Part shown: piece by piece, positions 36,484-48,700 of the stretch
How the letters are laid out: each line of letters begins with the position of its first letter
Numbering within the stretch: the stretch's first letter is position 1
From: Trichuris trichiura
Taxonomy: Eukaryota > Nematoda > Enoplea > Trichinellida > Trichuridae
Length of the DNA: 64,000 nt
Direction of reading: 5' to 3'
Assembly: GCA_037903355.1 (NCBI GenBank)
Contig: JBAJFE010000006.1
Location: 124,001-188,000, forward strand
The notes under the pieces: model-generated
Seen by the model: only the letters and a program-made list of their open reading frames with translations
Told to the model about the DNA's origin: nothing
Database searches by the model: none
Made by a program: the position numbers and the translations under genes

Positions 36484-37098
36484 CTACTTGCTGCCGTTTC
36501 CGCTGATCAATTCCTCAAGCACCCGGATGTACTCCTGGGCCATCAGGAGCGTTTCTATTTTCGATAAGTTCTTGCCGGACTCAATCGAAGGGAGCACGTT
36601 CCTTAGCCGGTCGAATGCGCAGTTCAAGCTGTTCATACGCTTTCGCTCTCTTTCATTGGCAGCTAAACGGCGCCTGCGTAACTCCAGCTGACTGGGCGGA
36701 TGAAACCGACGATCCCCTGCGTGATCCTCCGTCGAACATGGTGATGGCGAATTGCCTGCGCAACTGCGATCCGACCGGATTTCCGAATCAGCCGGAAATG
36801 AACCGTCGCCTGTAGACGGCCAACGTAGGTAGGTTTTCGCGAAACAGCTGCGCTCTTCGATTACAACCGCTGACGACCCGTTGCAGTGATGATAAGCATT
36901 TGGATCCCCACCCATGTCGTAGGAACACTGATAAGATGAAGGATTAATAGAATAGGCAGCCGAGTTCACGGAATCACCAGTCGGTGCCGTGTATGGAGAC
37001 CATCTCGCCGACGCTGCTTGATATCCACTGGACAACATCTTCAAAGATGGATGATGATCATAGCCGATGGCCGAAGCAAATGATGCTGTTGAGTCCAT
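36484..37098 (-). CDS. lin-32: Atonal-family bHLH transcription factor, lin-32-like
   Basis: Nuclear DNA-binding protein that heterodimerises with class I (E/Daughterless) bHLH proteins on E-boxes. Atonal/lin-32 factors are proneural and specify sensory neurons. It is a single-exon frame of 204 aa from ATG 37098. The frame stays open 11 codons further upstream but without an ATG, so a small upstream exon is possible. The basic region ([19 protein letters not shown]) and HLH ([37 protein letters not shown]) occupy the last 64 residues. The combination AANERER, SGK and LSK.ETL.MAQ.YI is closest to nematode lin-32 and distinguishes it from neurogenin and achaete-scute types. The N-terminal part is Ser/Tyr/His-rich and probably disordered. 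It is surrounded by long gene-free DNA, as is common for developmental regulators. Confidence 0.92.
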   Translation of the reverse strand: MDSTASFASAIGYDHHPSLKMLSSGYQAASARWSPYTAPTGDSVNSAAYSINPSSYQCSYDMGGDPNAYHHCNGSSAVVIEERSCFAKTYLRWPSTGDGSFPADSEIRSDRSCAGNSPSPCSTEDHAGDRRFHPPSQLELRRRRLAANERERKRMNSLNCAFDRLRNVLPSIESGKNLSKIETLLMAQEYIRVLEELISGNGSK

Positions 37099-39727
37099 CA
37101 ACAGGGCAGGATATGCCAAATATGCAGACACAGTACAACTGGGCTACGGTAGTTGCGAGAATTTGCGAACCGTCGCTCGGCACCTGAGTTACGGGTGCAA
37201 CTGACGTTTTTACACTTCCTCCGCCTTACAGACACTCCACTTATTGTCAAACCCGATAGGATTACATTGGACCGACCAATGCACCGTAAAGGAGTCGCGT
37301 GGGTCCGACAGCCAATCACAGGCGTTGGAATCGACCCATCTGTGCGGAATGACAGTCTCACTTGTCAAAGGTTACGAAGAAGGTCAGAACACGTGCACGG
37401 GCCTATAGCTCCCGCTCAAAGCTAATCTTGATTCTAAGCTTGTCTATTGAAATGACTTTGTGCAAGTTGGCTTCTTCAACAAATGAACAAAAAGTGCAAT
37501 GACGAATAGGACACTAATCTTATGCAAATATTGACAAACAATCTGAGCACATTGGACGTTTAAGACGGTGCGATACGATTTTGCCCGTCGGGTAAATGGC
37601 GCACAGCTGGGCAAAAAACGAGAAAAAAAGAAGAACGCTCCATGCGCATAGGGCAGTCCTAAAGATGCCCGCCTACGAAGCGACTTCGAACGGAGCTAGT
37701 GAAACATGACCGATGAAAACATAGCCGCCGGGAGGGAAAAGATCTTGTACGACAAGAGAAAAAGAGTTAACACTCTTATTTTTCAACCTCGGTGAAAACA
37801 ATGGCATTTAAAATAGGGTCAAGGATGCGCTGTACCCATTTTGCCAGCACCTGACATACACGATATCCGAACAACGACGGAAGGAAGAAAGGCGATCGTT
37901 ATTGGCGCCGTCTGAGAGTGGCTATAACGACTTTACAACAAATTCTATAACAGTCGCTCAACAACGACCAAGGGGCTGCAATGTTCCACGGGAAATTTAT
38001 TTCAAAAGTTTCGACGCCCGGCGAAGACTACGCCAAACATTTTGGGAAAGTTGAAAGCCGCGAAAAGCTTTCTAACGCGTAGCTCGGATAGCAAAATAAT
38101 AACCATGCCAAACCTGTCTAATTATTCCTACCACAGCTGAGGAATACTAATATTGGAGCTGTAGCCGAATGTCAATGAAAAGCGGATAACTTTTTTCACT
38201 TATGGCGATGAGCCACGAAAAAAACGAGAAGATTACCAAAGCCACAGTCTTCTCGACTGGCGGGAAAAGGCAACATTTGTCTGTATTGAAGCCTACAAAG
38301 TGCCAATTTGCATATTCAACCGGATTCAGTTGGTTAAAGAAGAGACAAGGTAACACAAAGGCAAGTTCTGGCATTAGCGGTACCTATAATGTGGTTTATG
38401 CATTGCCACTTCTAACAAAGAAAAAGATAACACGCATTCGGCACGTCACGCGAACAAGCGCGCCTGACGGCAACTCGTAATAATCAACGAGGACAATGCG
38501 ATGTCCATAAAGGGCCCATTAACATGTCACGGTTGGTTCGCAACGAAACGCGTCGACGGCAAGCTGTTCCCTCAAGGGAAACGGACCACTGTTATCAATG
38601 AGCGATTCATAGCCGCAGACCTGCGGCCAACTCGTTCCGTAGTCTATGCTAGAGTGCAAACCCGCAGGCGTTCAGTCAGCGAAAGCACCCTACTACTCGA
38701 CCGATACGACATTTTCAAGTGGTCAAGGAATGCGAACATCACTGGCATGCATCTTTTCGACAGGCAAGGAATGTGCACCCACGCGGGGCATTTAGCGGTT
38801 CAAGAAGCGAAGACGCGGCGGGAGGAGGGGACTACAAAGCTCAGCCGTTTTTTATCTTTCTCAAAAAGAGCGACAAATTACAAGTTCAGCTGGCCATCGT
38901 GCCCGCCAGCTAGGCACCGGGTGGTTAATCGCTTCGCGCCGCAAAGGCTTAATGATGTACGTTCCTTCCCGACAACGGAAAATGACAAGTCTGACAGCGA
39001 CAGAAAGTAACCATGGTTCAAAATTGGGACCGAACGAAAGAACTTGTGTCAGTGATAGATGCTATCGCTACAGGCAGATTTGAGCAGTAACAGTGTGGCC
39101 AGACATCACCGGGACGTCCTGCCTGCGGTGGAGTCAAATGGCCACTTTCCATAAGTGGAAGATAAATCATAATAAAAGCACACTTATGACTGCCTACGTT
39201 TCGTCGTCATTTCAAAACACTTCGCGTTTATGAAAAATTTGGATAGTTATAAAAGCAGGCTATGAAAAGACGGCAAAAATCATCCCTCCTAAAGCTAAGC
39301 GAATAAACTTCTGAGAAAGGAACAATCCGAATTCCTGATCAAACAGTCAAATCATAACAACTGCCATTGGCTTCAGATAACAAGTTCAGGTAACGCACAG
39401 ATTAACAGAACTGCCAAAGCTAAGGCTCCTATTCGAAAAGACTGCAAGAGAAGAGGAAGTTATTGGAAGATGAAGTTTAACGCAAAATTTGATTCACGAA
39501 TTTGAAAATTACAATAACCAATGAGCGGTCATAAAAAACGCGACAACAGAAAAACAATTATACTGACCAGTCCCCCTTGCATCGCTCAGGGTAAGGTGGA
39601 CAAAAACTGTTGTCTAACGGCCGAACAACAAGGTAGCGCCTGCAGATATTGAATCAACCAGGAAAAGTCGCTGACGGCAAATCTATAAAGCCAACAGATT
39701 GTTCCCTCTTTGCGAAAGCAAAAGTAA
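37099..39727. other. Gene-free stretch 5' of the lin-32-like gene
   Basis: This holds the presumed promoter region of the bHLH gene. The longest frame (38501-39010, plus, 169 codons) has no recognisable domain, no intron structure and no support beyond being open, so I do not call it a gene. Confidence 0.35.
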
Positions 39728-42700
39728 TTACTGTTGTTCCGATGCACTGCTTTGCGCATCAATGTTTCTAGCCTGCAACGTGGCAGCTACAGCTTTACGA
39801 ATTCCGTTGTACAATTTGACCATTAAATTTTGCATATCAGTTTCGGTCAGTATATCTCGGGTATTGTCGTAAAGTCGTCTCACCTGCTTGGCGAGGTGTT
39901 GGAATGCAAGCGACGGTATTGAACCGCTTAGAACCCACTGAGAGAAAAAACTACCGAAAACTCAGTTATCGCAATGGGTGCCGTGTTACCTTTTCAAGGC
40001 ACGCATCGACGCAGTTTTCCAAGATGATAAAGAGCTTTTGCTGAATTTCAGCAACGTGATCCTCATAGTCCTTCAAGCAGAAATTGCAACGCTCCTTCGA
40101 GTAATTCAAAGAAAAAACATTACTTTTAAAAGTTGAGAAAAATGTCGACTGAGGTGACGACTGTTGGCGGGAAGATGCGCGTCAAACAAATCCCGAAAGT
40201 GATGAATAAAGGAGCTAATTAGTTGCAGGCTGCGGCAGGACAACGCTAAAAATTAACCACATCCTGTGCCGTGAAGAAGTGAACGCAAACGTCACCTTAC
40301 CCAAGTGCACTGAAGATATAGTTTTAAGGCCGACCATTTGCAATGCGCCAGCGCCAAGAATTAGTTGGCACGAACGAGAATTGTACATTTTTAACAAGTC
40401 AACCATAGGCGTAAGTAAGTTTGCAGAATAAGTTGGCAACATTTCAACCAGTTGGCAGTACTGGGCCATAATTTGCAACAATATGAGCGCAGTGCTAAAA
40501 GTTAATACAAACCGTAGAGCTCAAAAAATCTAAGACGGATCTATATTTGAAAAACACAGTACACGTGTTGATATACAATAATGCGCGTTTTGAAATAGGT
40601 AGAATGATCCGCCTTCGTCTACACCAGTGTTTCTCAACGTGGGCCCTGGGAGATTTTAGGGGAGCCCTGGAAACCAGGGGGGCCCTGGAGGATAATGCGG
40701 CAGGACATTGTCCCAATAAACGGTGGGCCCTTACAAGGATTAGGGGAGCCCTGACAAGGCCTAGAAGTGCCCTGGTGGGCCCTGACAAGGCCTAAGGGAG
40801 CCCCGGGGCAAAAAAGGTTGAGAAACTATGGTCTACACGGAGATATTAGTTAAAGGATTAACTGCAGATTTGAGCCGAGGGAGGAACAGGGCTCAGGCCA
40901 ACAGCTTCTATTCAAACGCAACAAGAATTAGACTATTTCGTTCTCACCAATGTTGCTCAGTTTACGAAAAGTAAATAGTCAACAAAAGCTTTGCCCAGAA
41001 TTTCAAGTCCGCGTTGATTCAGTTTTGCGTTTTCAACTGGGAAGCAATTGTTACAAAATTCAAAGAATCAACCTGTCAGACTAAGAGGCTTTCGTTCGTT
41101 AGTTAATTTGCATTTTTATATCAATTGCAGCACTTGGAAAATTAGATGCTTCTTAGACATCTTGCATAAACGTTTTTCTTTTTTCTTTGACGACTTGCAA
41201 GCGTTTAAGTACCAACAAAATGTCTTGCTTTTCATTGTTTTCGAGACTTCTAAACCTTACCTTCGGCAGATGAAATGCAGGGATAATGTAAAGTAAAACT
41301 TCCCTAATCCGGACTATGGAGGAGGCTTACAGTAGGCCACAGAAAAGCAGGTAATGCAATTTTAGATGTAGGTTCCTGGCGTCCACTGCGCGATGTTAGT
41401 CTCTGCAAGTAGGGAGTCAGCTTATGAGGGCGACGAAGTCCGTCTGATTAAGTAAAATGATTGACCAGCGGAAGTCAGTTTCTTGTATGGCGTGGAGGCT
41501 GTACCACGAAGCGGTATGGGAAACAGTTCCCGTGAACTTATTTTTCCATATTCGCTGTTGCCGGCTGGCTGTTGGCTCGAAAAGAAATTGAGTTAGCGGC
41601 CGATTATTGCGTTACATGAGAACAGATTCTAGTTTTATACGACTGAAAAACACCGGGTCTTTGAGCCACATTTCTGCTTATTTGAGAAAACCTAGGTCTC
41701 GAGGTGCCTTGCTGCAATCAACTTATTGGTCGAGATTAGCTCGGAAGAGCCGTGGCTGGTCTGTGCCTATGCTAAAGTATACCGAAAGGACAGTTGGCTG
41801 GTTATTTGCTGCCCTTATAGCAGTTGCCGCCAAGTTACAGTCCGTTTTGCACAGGCAGCTTAATTATCTTTAATGTATACGGTCGTTCTATTACTCTTTT
41901 CCATGAGTCCGGATTAGGGAGGTTTCACTGTATCTTTGTAATGTAACTTGAAACTACTGAAAGGCTAACTGTTGAAATGTAAATTTCCTAGCATGTGAAC
42001 TGAAGTTGCACTAATACTCACATGCAGTCAAATGATCTGAAAGAATGTGTAAAATTTTTTTAAAAAAATAAAAGCTCACCCAACAATGACGAACTTTTCT
42101 CCTTTCTTTGACAAGTATGACCTGTAGCCAACATTCTTTCTAGCAGCTTCGTCCATCGTTGGCACGTCCCGTAATTTGCCCGTAGATTCAAAATCGTTTA
42201 CAATATCTTGAAAAAGCTTTGGAACCTCCGCTCGTTTCCAATTCTCCGAATCGATGATATTCCTACATTAAAACGCAATCGTCAAAAAAGCGAACTTTTG
42301 CGTACGAAAGCTTACGTCAACTTTGTCTTCTTCTCCTCGTGAAATCGTTGAATAAACGCTTCAACCATGGAAAAAACGTAAAAACGAACTTTAGTTATTG
42401 GCTGGACGCAGAGACTCTGAAAATCGTCGTCAATCTGATTCACCATTTTCGTAAAGCCGACGAATTCTTCCGTTGCCAAAGTTTTGGAAAAGTGCTCCTT
42501 TAAAAAGAACAATTTGTTGTGCACCAATAAAAGCTTACGACAGAATGGTCACTTTTCCGCGAAAGGCGATAAAACGACATAACCGTTCTTCGGCGGCTTG
42601 ACAAATCTGTGGCAACAGTTCGTCCAGCGAATCGCAAAGCGTATCCTTGTCAAAATCGCTGAGCATTACTTCGCACAGCATTTGTTGCCTGCAAAAAATG

Positions 42701-45700
42701 GTTGCTTAGGTTATATTACATTTCGAACGAAAGCTACCTTTCTGCGGCGGCTTTTCGACAATAAACAAATGGTGATTAGTTGTTCCTTTCTCATAAACGG
42801 AAATGAGAAAGGGATAGCTAGTCACCATTTGGCAGGCTGATAAAATGTGTGCTTAGCCAACGGCACTCAGAGTTCCTGCAATCGAAAAGCTGCCGCACAA
42901 AGGAATATACAAGTGCCGAAAAGTTGGTGTGCAGGCTGCTTGATGATGAAAGTGACAAAATCAGATCAGCGGAAGAACTCACGATCGGCATGGCAAAGTG
43001 CACCATAACTGGGCTTCTGACTCATCATTGTAATCACACTTATTTTCATTCGTTCTTGAAGCAGCGATGAGAACGAGCTGTCGTATGCATTTTAAAATCA
43101 ACTAAAAATCATAGTTTAGAGTAAATGGCCAAAAAATTCAACTGTACCATTATCCGCCGACAGAATAACAACAACGCTTTGGCGACTTTAGAAAAGACAT
43201 TCATCCAGTCATAGAAATTGCACTGCCGCAACACGTCGCCTAACCTTCAACAAGGACGAGCTTCAAACCTACTGCCTACTGGGCGAACGATTTTTTGTAA
43301 AGGAATTTTAAATGATCGAACAGCTTTTGAATAGCTTTTTTTAGCTTTCTGTACATTAACATTAATGAAATGGATAGGCAAAGCAAGCTAAACATCTACT
43401 TTTGCCCATCTTCCATGGGAATATTCATCCGCAAAATGGCTTCGTCATAAGCAATCTTAACAAAAGGTTTGTTGCTTCCATCACTGTACAATGGGATTAG
43501 TACCTGTCGAACAAGCGGCTTGAGCAATGCAAGGACTTCGTTCTTTATCGAGTCGCAAAACCGAAATTGCTTTTGACGAAGCAAACCCGTCACTATAGAG
43601 ATCAACTCGTACTAAAATTTTCGTACTGTCATACTTCAAGCTTGCTTGTAAAACCCAACCATCCTACTTGATCAAACTCCAAGGACGCTTCGTCAAATAC
43701 GGCGGACTGAAACTCTGTCCTGAAGAAACGTAAAAATGCGTCTTTCAAAATATGAGTTATCAAGTCTTCCATTTCAATGAGCTCCGCGTGCATATGCCTG
43801 AAATTCAATACATTCCAATTGAACTACCGAAGTCAAATGATTACGTTTTTCACAGCCTATTTCTAGCTTAACTTGACAGTAAGCTGAGAAACATGAGCGT
43901 TAAGAGGCAAGAAGAGACTAAGTGATTTATCGCTGAACGGAAACTTTCGGCAAGTCATTGTGCTCACCTAAAACATACGATGCCTTTCAAGTCTTCATTA
44001 AGGACGGCCTTGGTTGTGGAAACGAGTTCCAAAGCAGCCATGTAGTCGGAGGAATTCAGAAGACTTTGTACCGTGGAATGGATCTGCACGATTGTGCTAA
44101 TAATGTCGAGCTGCAACAGAGCATCTACTACTGAGATGTCCGTAAAGATTGATGGTACAGCGTGAACGATTACCCTTTTCGAAAGTTCAACAATTCGCGC
44201 CCTGCGGTTTTGCAAACTGATTAACTTCAGCCACCGATCCGACAGCAACGCGCTGATGCCTTGCATCTGCTCTCGGAGCATTTTTGTCGCGCTGGAGGCA
44301 CGGTCGATCTGCTTTTGAAGCTCGTCATGAAAGGTCATAAGCTGAAAGAAAGCTTGCGACTTCGTCGCCAAATGATTGGCTATCTCTATTTCCACTCTAT
44401 CCAAATAATGGCCAAGCTGAAAATCCTCATCTTTTCTATAAGAGACGAATTGATAGTATACCTGCTCCTGAAGCATCATATTTGCTCGTTGTGACTTCCT
44501 AAGTTTGGAGAAGTTGCTCCAATCAACGGGAGTCTTTGAAATGGTTGCATCGGTTTGAAAATCACTCAAACGTTCAGGAGACAATTTTACCAGCCGATTT
44601 AACGCCTCGAAACAGGAGGGATCCTCCAACGAAAATGATGGTGAAAAGAAGATCTTAAACGGGCGTGGCTGATTCAATAGTCAACATTGTCTACCTACTT
44701 TGGGTATATCCAACATGTCCACACTTTCTGCGGAGCAATACGATTCGCTGGAAGTAGGCGCGAGTGCCAAGGAGCTTCGCAATTGTCGTCGCTGCTCCTT
44801 AACATGTCGTCGATGGCGCTGAAATCGAAATGTACGTATGACTGCGTCAACGGAAGCCGCAATTTCGCAAAAGCGAGCTGGCAAGAGTCCAAAACCGAAA
44901 AAGCGCGCTGTTCAGCAAAAAGAATAACACATTTCAGAAAATGGAGAAATGTTTAGTACGCGCAAGTCGTCTCCTAGTTCAGCCGGCACCACTGAAAGCT
45001 CGAGTTTAATTACGGTGAAACCTACGCTGCTAACTGTAGTCAGGTCCCATTGCAGCTGCTCCCCAGTTCCCGCCGGATGGATAAGCTGCTGCCATTTGTT
45101 GGCTCGTAAGGATTGAAGCTTTATGAACTGACTAGTGATTCTGTCACGGTGCGTTTACTTCATATAACGAATTGGCAAGTTTCCGCAAGGACTTAGAGAC
45201 TCTTTAATCATTAAAAGAATCACACTGCCTCTCATGTTTTCAAGCGCTAGGGGAAGAACAAGGTTCACTCCGAAGGTTACGTGATTCACTTGCCAATAAA
45301 AATTTCTTCTTCTGTTACTGTGTTAGACATTGCGGAAACCATGTCTTAAAATTTGAGAGAATGTGAAATTATGACCACATTGCCGCTGAAGTTGCATTTT
45401 CGGCCAAAACCACGCAGTACGTTTACCTGAATAGACCAGTCGGCATTGCACCGAATTCGACTGATCAACATTACTCGTGACGCCGCCGTTTCATCATGTC
45501 GGACTCTCATACGTTGTTATACACTTTAGTACTTTTCCATCATGGTGATAGCCATATACCATCATTATCTCTGCTACAGTCGAACGTACTCTGTTGGCAA
45601 CAGCTCAAAAATAAATGCCGTAGCTTTCGGGATTCGACTCTCCTTTATCGATGGCGCTGACGGTGAAAACGCTCTACCATTTCAGCCAATCATGGCCCGC

Positions 45701-48700
45701 AAAATTGGCCATTTAGAACGTGGGGTGCGGACTGTCTCAAGCGCTAGCGCGGGGCACTGGCGAACCTGAGCATTACTAAAGCCAACGGTTGTCCTTTTCG
45801 CATTGGGTATTCCGTTTGAGAGAAAAGTTCAACATCTTACTAGAGCAGCTTTGAAGAACAATCCTACCCTGCCTTCCAGTGTCAGACAACACTGCTAAGC
45901 GCAGAAATCGAGACAGAACAAGGTTGGTCCTTAAGGCTCCGTTAACGGTGCAGGGGCTTACAGGGCGCACCTTGCTCAACCATAGGCGCGTAATGATAAG
46001 GCCGTACAGATATTAAGTTCAGGATACATTGCGAATTTTAAAGAAGCGAGAACGTGAATCTAAACAGAAAAATCTGTCTTTTTCAGAAGCAGTTTCCACT
46101 CCATACGAAACAAAACAAAATTTAAAAATATTAAGATACGACTGAATAAAATAGACATCAAATAATACAACCCAATGAAACAAGTTAAAGAGCGTCTTCT
46201 AAACACTAATAAATTAAAAAGTATAAGTAAAAATATAGGGGAATAAAAACAACTTATTTCACCTTATCACAGTAGGCCCCCGTTATCCGCGGTTTTTGGT
46301 TCCAGGACTTTCCGCGTAAAGTCAAGTCCCGTGCACAAAATATGGAATCATTTGTAAACAACCTACGCGCTTTCTCGTGTACACTACAAATAAGCATGAA
46401 ATTTTTTATAGTTACTAATATCAATTAGTGCTAAATAAACAGTTTAATGAAGAACATATTAAAGAAAATAATGACATACGATAATCCCCGAATATATTGG
46501 AATGCGAATTACTTTCAGAATACACCTTTTTAGCTGTAAGCAAAGTATACAGGCTTTTATTGTTACGGTTTGCTCCGTTATTTCAGTAAAAACAAAGTTT
46601 GCACGAAGCTAAGGACAACACCGTAACACTAAAAACTGCATACTCCACAAGAACTACTACAATGCCGTACAAAGAAACTCATTTCAACGCTGTAAGCGAA
46701 AGGTAAAAGCGATGAACCTCAGCTGACATCACTGACTATAGTTCGTCTTTAGCAACAATCATTGCCTGTGCAATACCTTCACATTAGCTAATGTTGGTGA
46801 GGTAGATCTTTTCGAATCTACAACCCGCTTCAGCACATGACATGCTGCTATTTGAATCTTTGTTTAGCATTCTTGCAACGGGTCATTCGCTGACATGTCC
46901 TTTTGGACGTGGTAACATCTTATTGCCTATGTCTGTTACAGAGTTCTTATTTTTGCGCCTTTCTTAGGCCTGATAGGTGTTGTGGTATTCAGAGCTGAAT
47001 TGAGAACTGTAGCAACAGGAAGAACCACAACAATAACATCCCTTTACCAAACGCACTGAATAGCAAACGAAAGAAAACACAACCGGCTACAGTGAAGAGA
47101 AAGAGAGCGCGAGCAACTGGGCAGCGAACGGCGTGTCACACAGTTGGCAATCCGCCAAACATGAGTCATCCTGACACGCGTAGTTGATAGGCTCATATTG
47201 ACGAGTGCCAGTTTGCATTCCTCAACAGTACGTTACAATTGTGATGTGTGGTCTGTCATTTTGCTCAAACCGAAGGCACCCAGTTGCACAACCCTTTCCA
47301 TATTCATAATTAACTTTGAAGTCTCTGTCCCAGTTAATAGAAGGATTATGGCATACCAAAGCGCCTCTAGCTTTTCATAGGGTAACATGCTCCCATAACA
47401 TATGATTTTCAGTGGGAGGATGAAAGAACATTCAGACAAAAATGCAGAGGCATCAAGTTCAGATGAAACAGCTGTTCTGATCAGTAAAACCCTTTGCCCC
47501 TTCATCCGTATCTTGCTCATAAGGACAGCTGCAGGCAAGCAGATGTTGCGTGTGTTTAATTAACTTCTGCTGGCTACAGAAGCAGAAGCGTTTCAAAAGC
47601 TTTGAAACAATCATCTTCTATTGTCACGTAATCATACAATTCTTCTCTCTGCCTTCTCAATTTTCAACAACAAAAACCAAGGTCGTTTAGCAGTAGTCAG
47701 CATTGAGCAACGACTATCTTGGATGAACATAATGGGGTGACGGTTCCAACATCGATTTGCATTTTTCACTAATAGAAGTGCTTAAACTATGGTGTAAACT
47801 GCATTTTTTCTACTTAAAATTATTGCACACCAAACGACATTTCAACTTCAGTAGACTAAGCTGTGCTGTTACCCTTTTCAACCTTTGCTGTTGTTAACGG
47901 ACCTCCTAATCTATCAAACAGGCAATAGCTCAAGCAAATTTAAAATTTTGCTGCACTAAGCGATCTTACAATGTTTCTTCAGAAAACTTATGCAGCCTTT
48001 CTGAGACAGTCAATATTCAAACTTAACTGCTTCTATGGGTAAGGAACTTTATTACTATTCATAAGCCATTATGACTTAAGAAGTTGACTTACAATAGTCT
48101 GAGGTACCTAAGCCTAATTTTGGGAAATGAGAAACTAAAAGCAACAGGTGAGTGATAGCTCATCAAAGTAACACGAGGTATTAGCATTATGCGCAGGGCT
48201 GAGAAGACATAAGAATATAAAAAACCATTTTCTCAGGTCACATGATGGAATCCTACCACTACATACACAAAAAATGACACTGCGCTGCTATTACGTTTAG
48301 CAGCCATTCGTCAATCTCTGCTAAAAATTAAGTCATTGTTTTCTAAAGACAAACCGCGTTGAGTCGAATCCGCGGATAACGAGGGCCTACTGTATATTAT
48401 TTCATATCTAACGACATTCAGTCACACTTAGGATTTTCAATTTTACTTTTGTTTTGGACGAAATGGCTGATGACTGGGCAAGGTGTGCCCCGAAAACGTT
48501 GTCAGCAAAAAAAGACTTTTGTGAGAACTTGAAGTTGCTCTTTCATAAAAGTATACGGAACGCTCACTGTAATAAAATACAACTTCACAATGGTGACCAA
48601 TAAGTTACAGTGGTCGTCTGGAAACGATCTCCTTCGTTGTGCACACAAAGCAACGCGATACAGTACTTCATCCCCATTCTAAACTTGGAAGAATGAGTCA

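Noticed and set aside
38501..39010. 169-codon open frame on the plus strand
   Set aside because: No domain, no splice structure and no sequence features beyond being open; it lies in GC-richer DNA where long frames arise more easily.
42849..43006. Minus-strand frame reading SADLILSLSS and FSALVYSFV, first taken as a VPS54 exon
   Set aside because: The strong donor TC/GTGAGT at 42982 and the acceptor at 42689 join exons 7 and 8 in phase, which places this stretch inside an intron.
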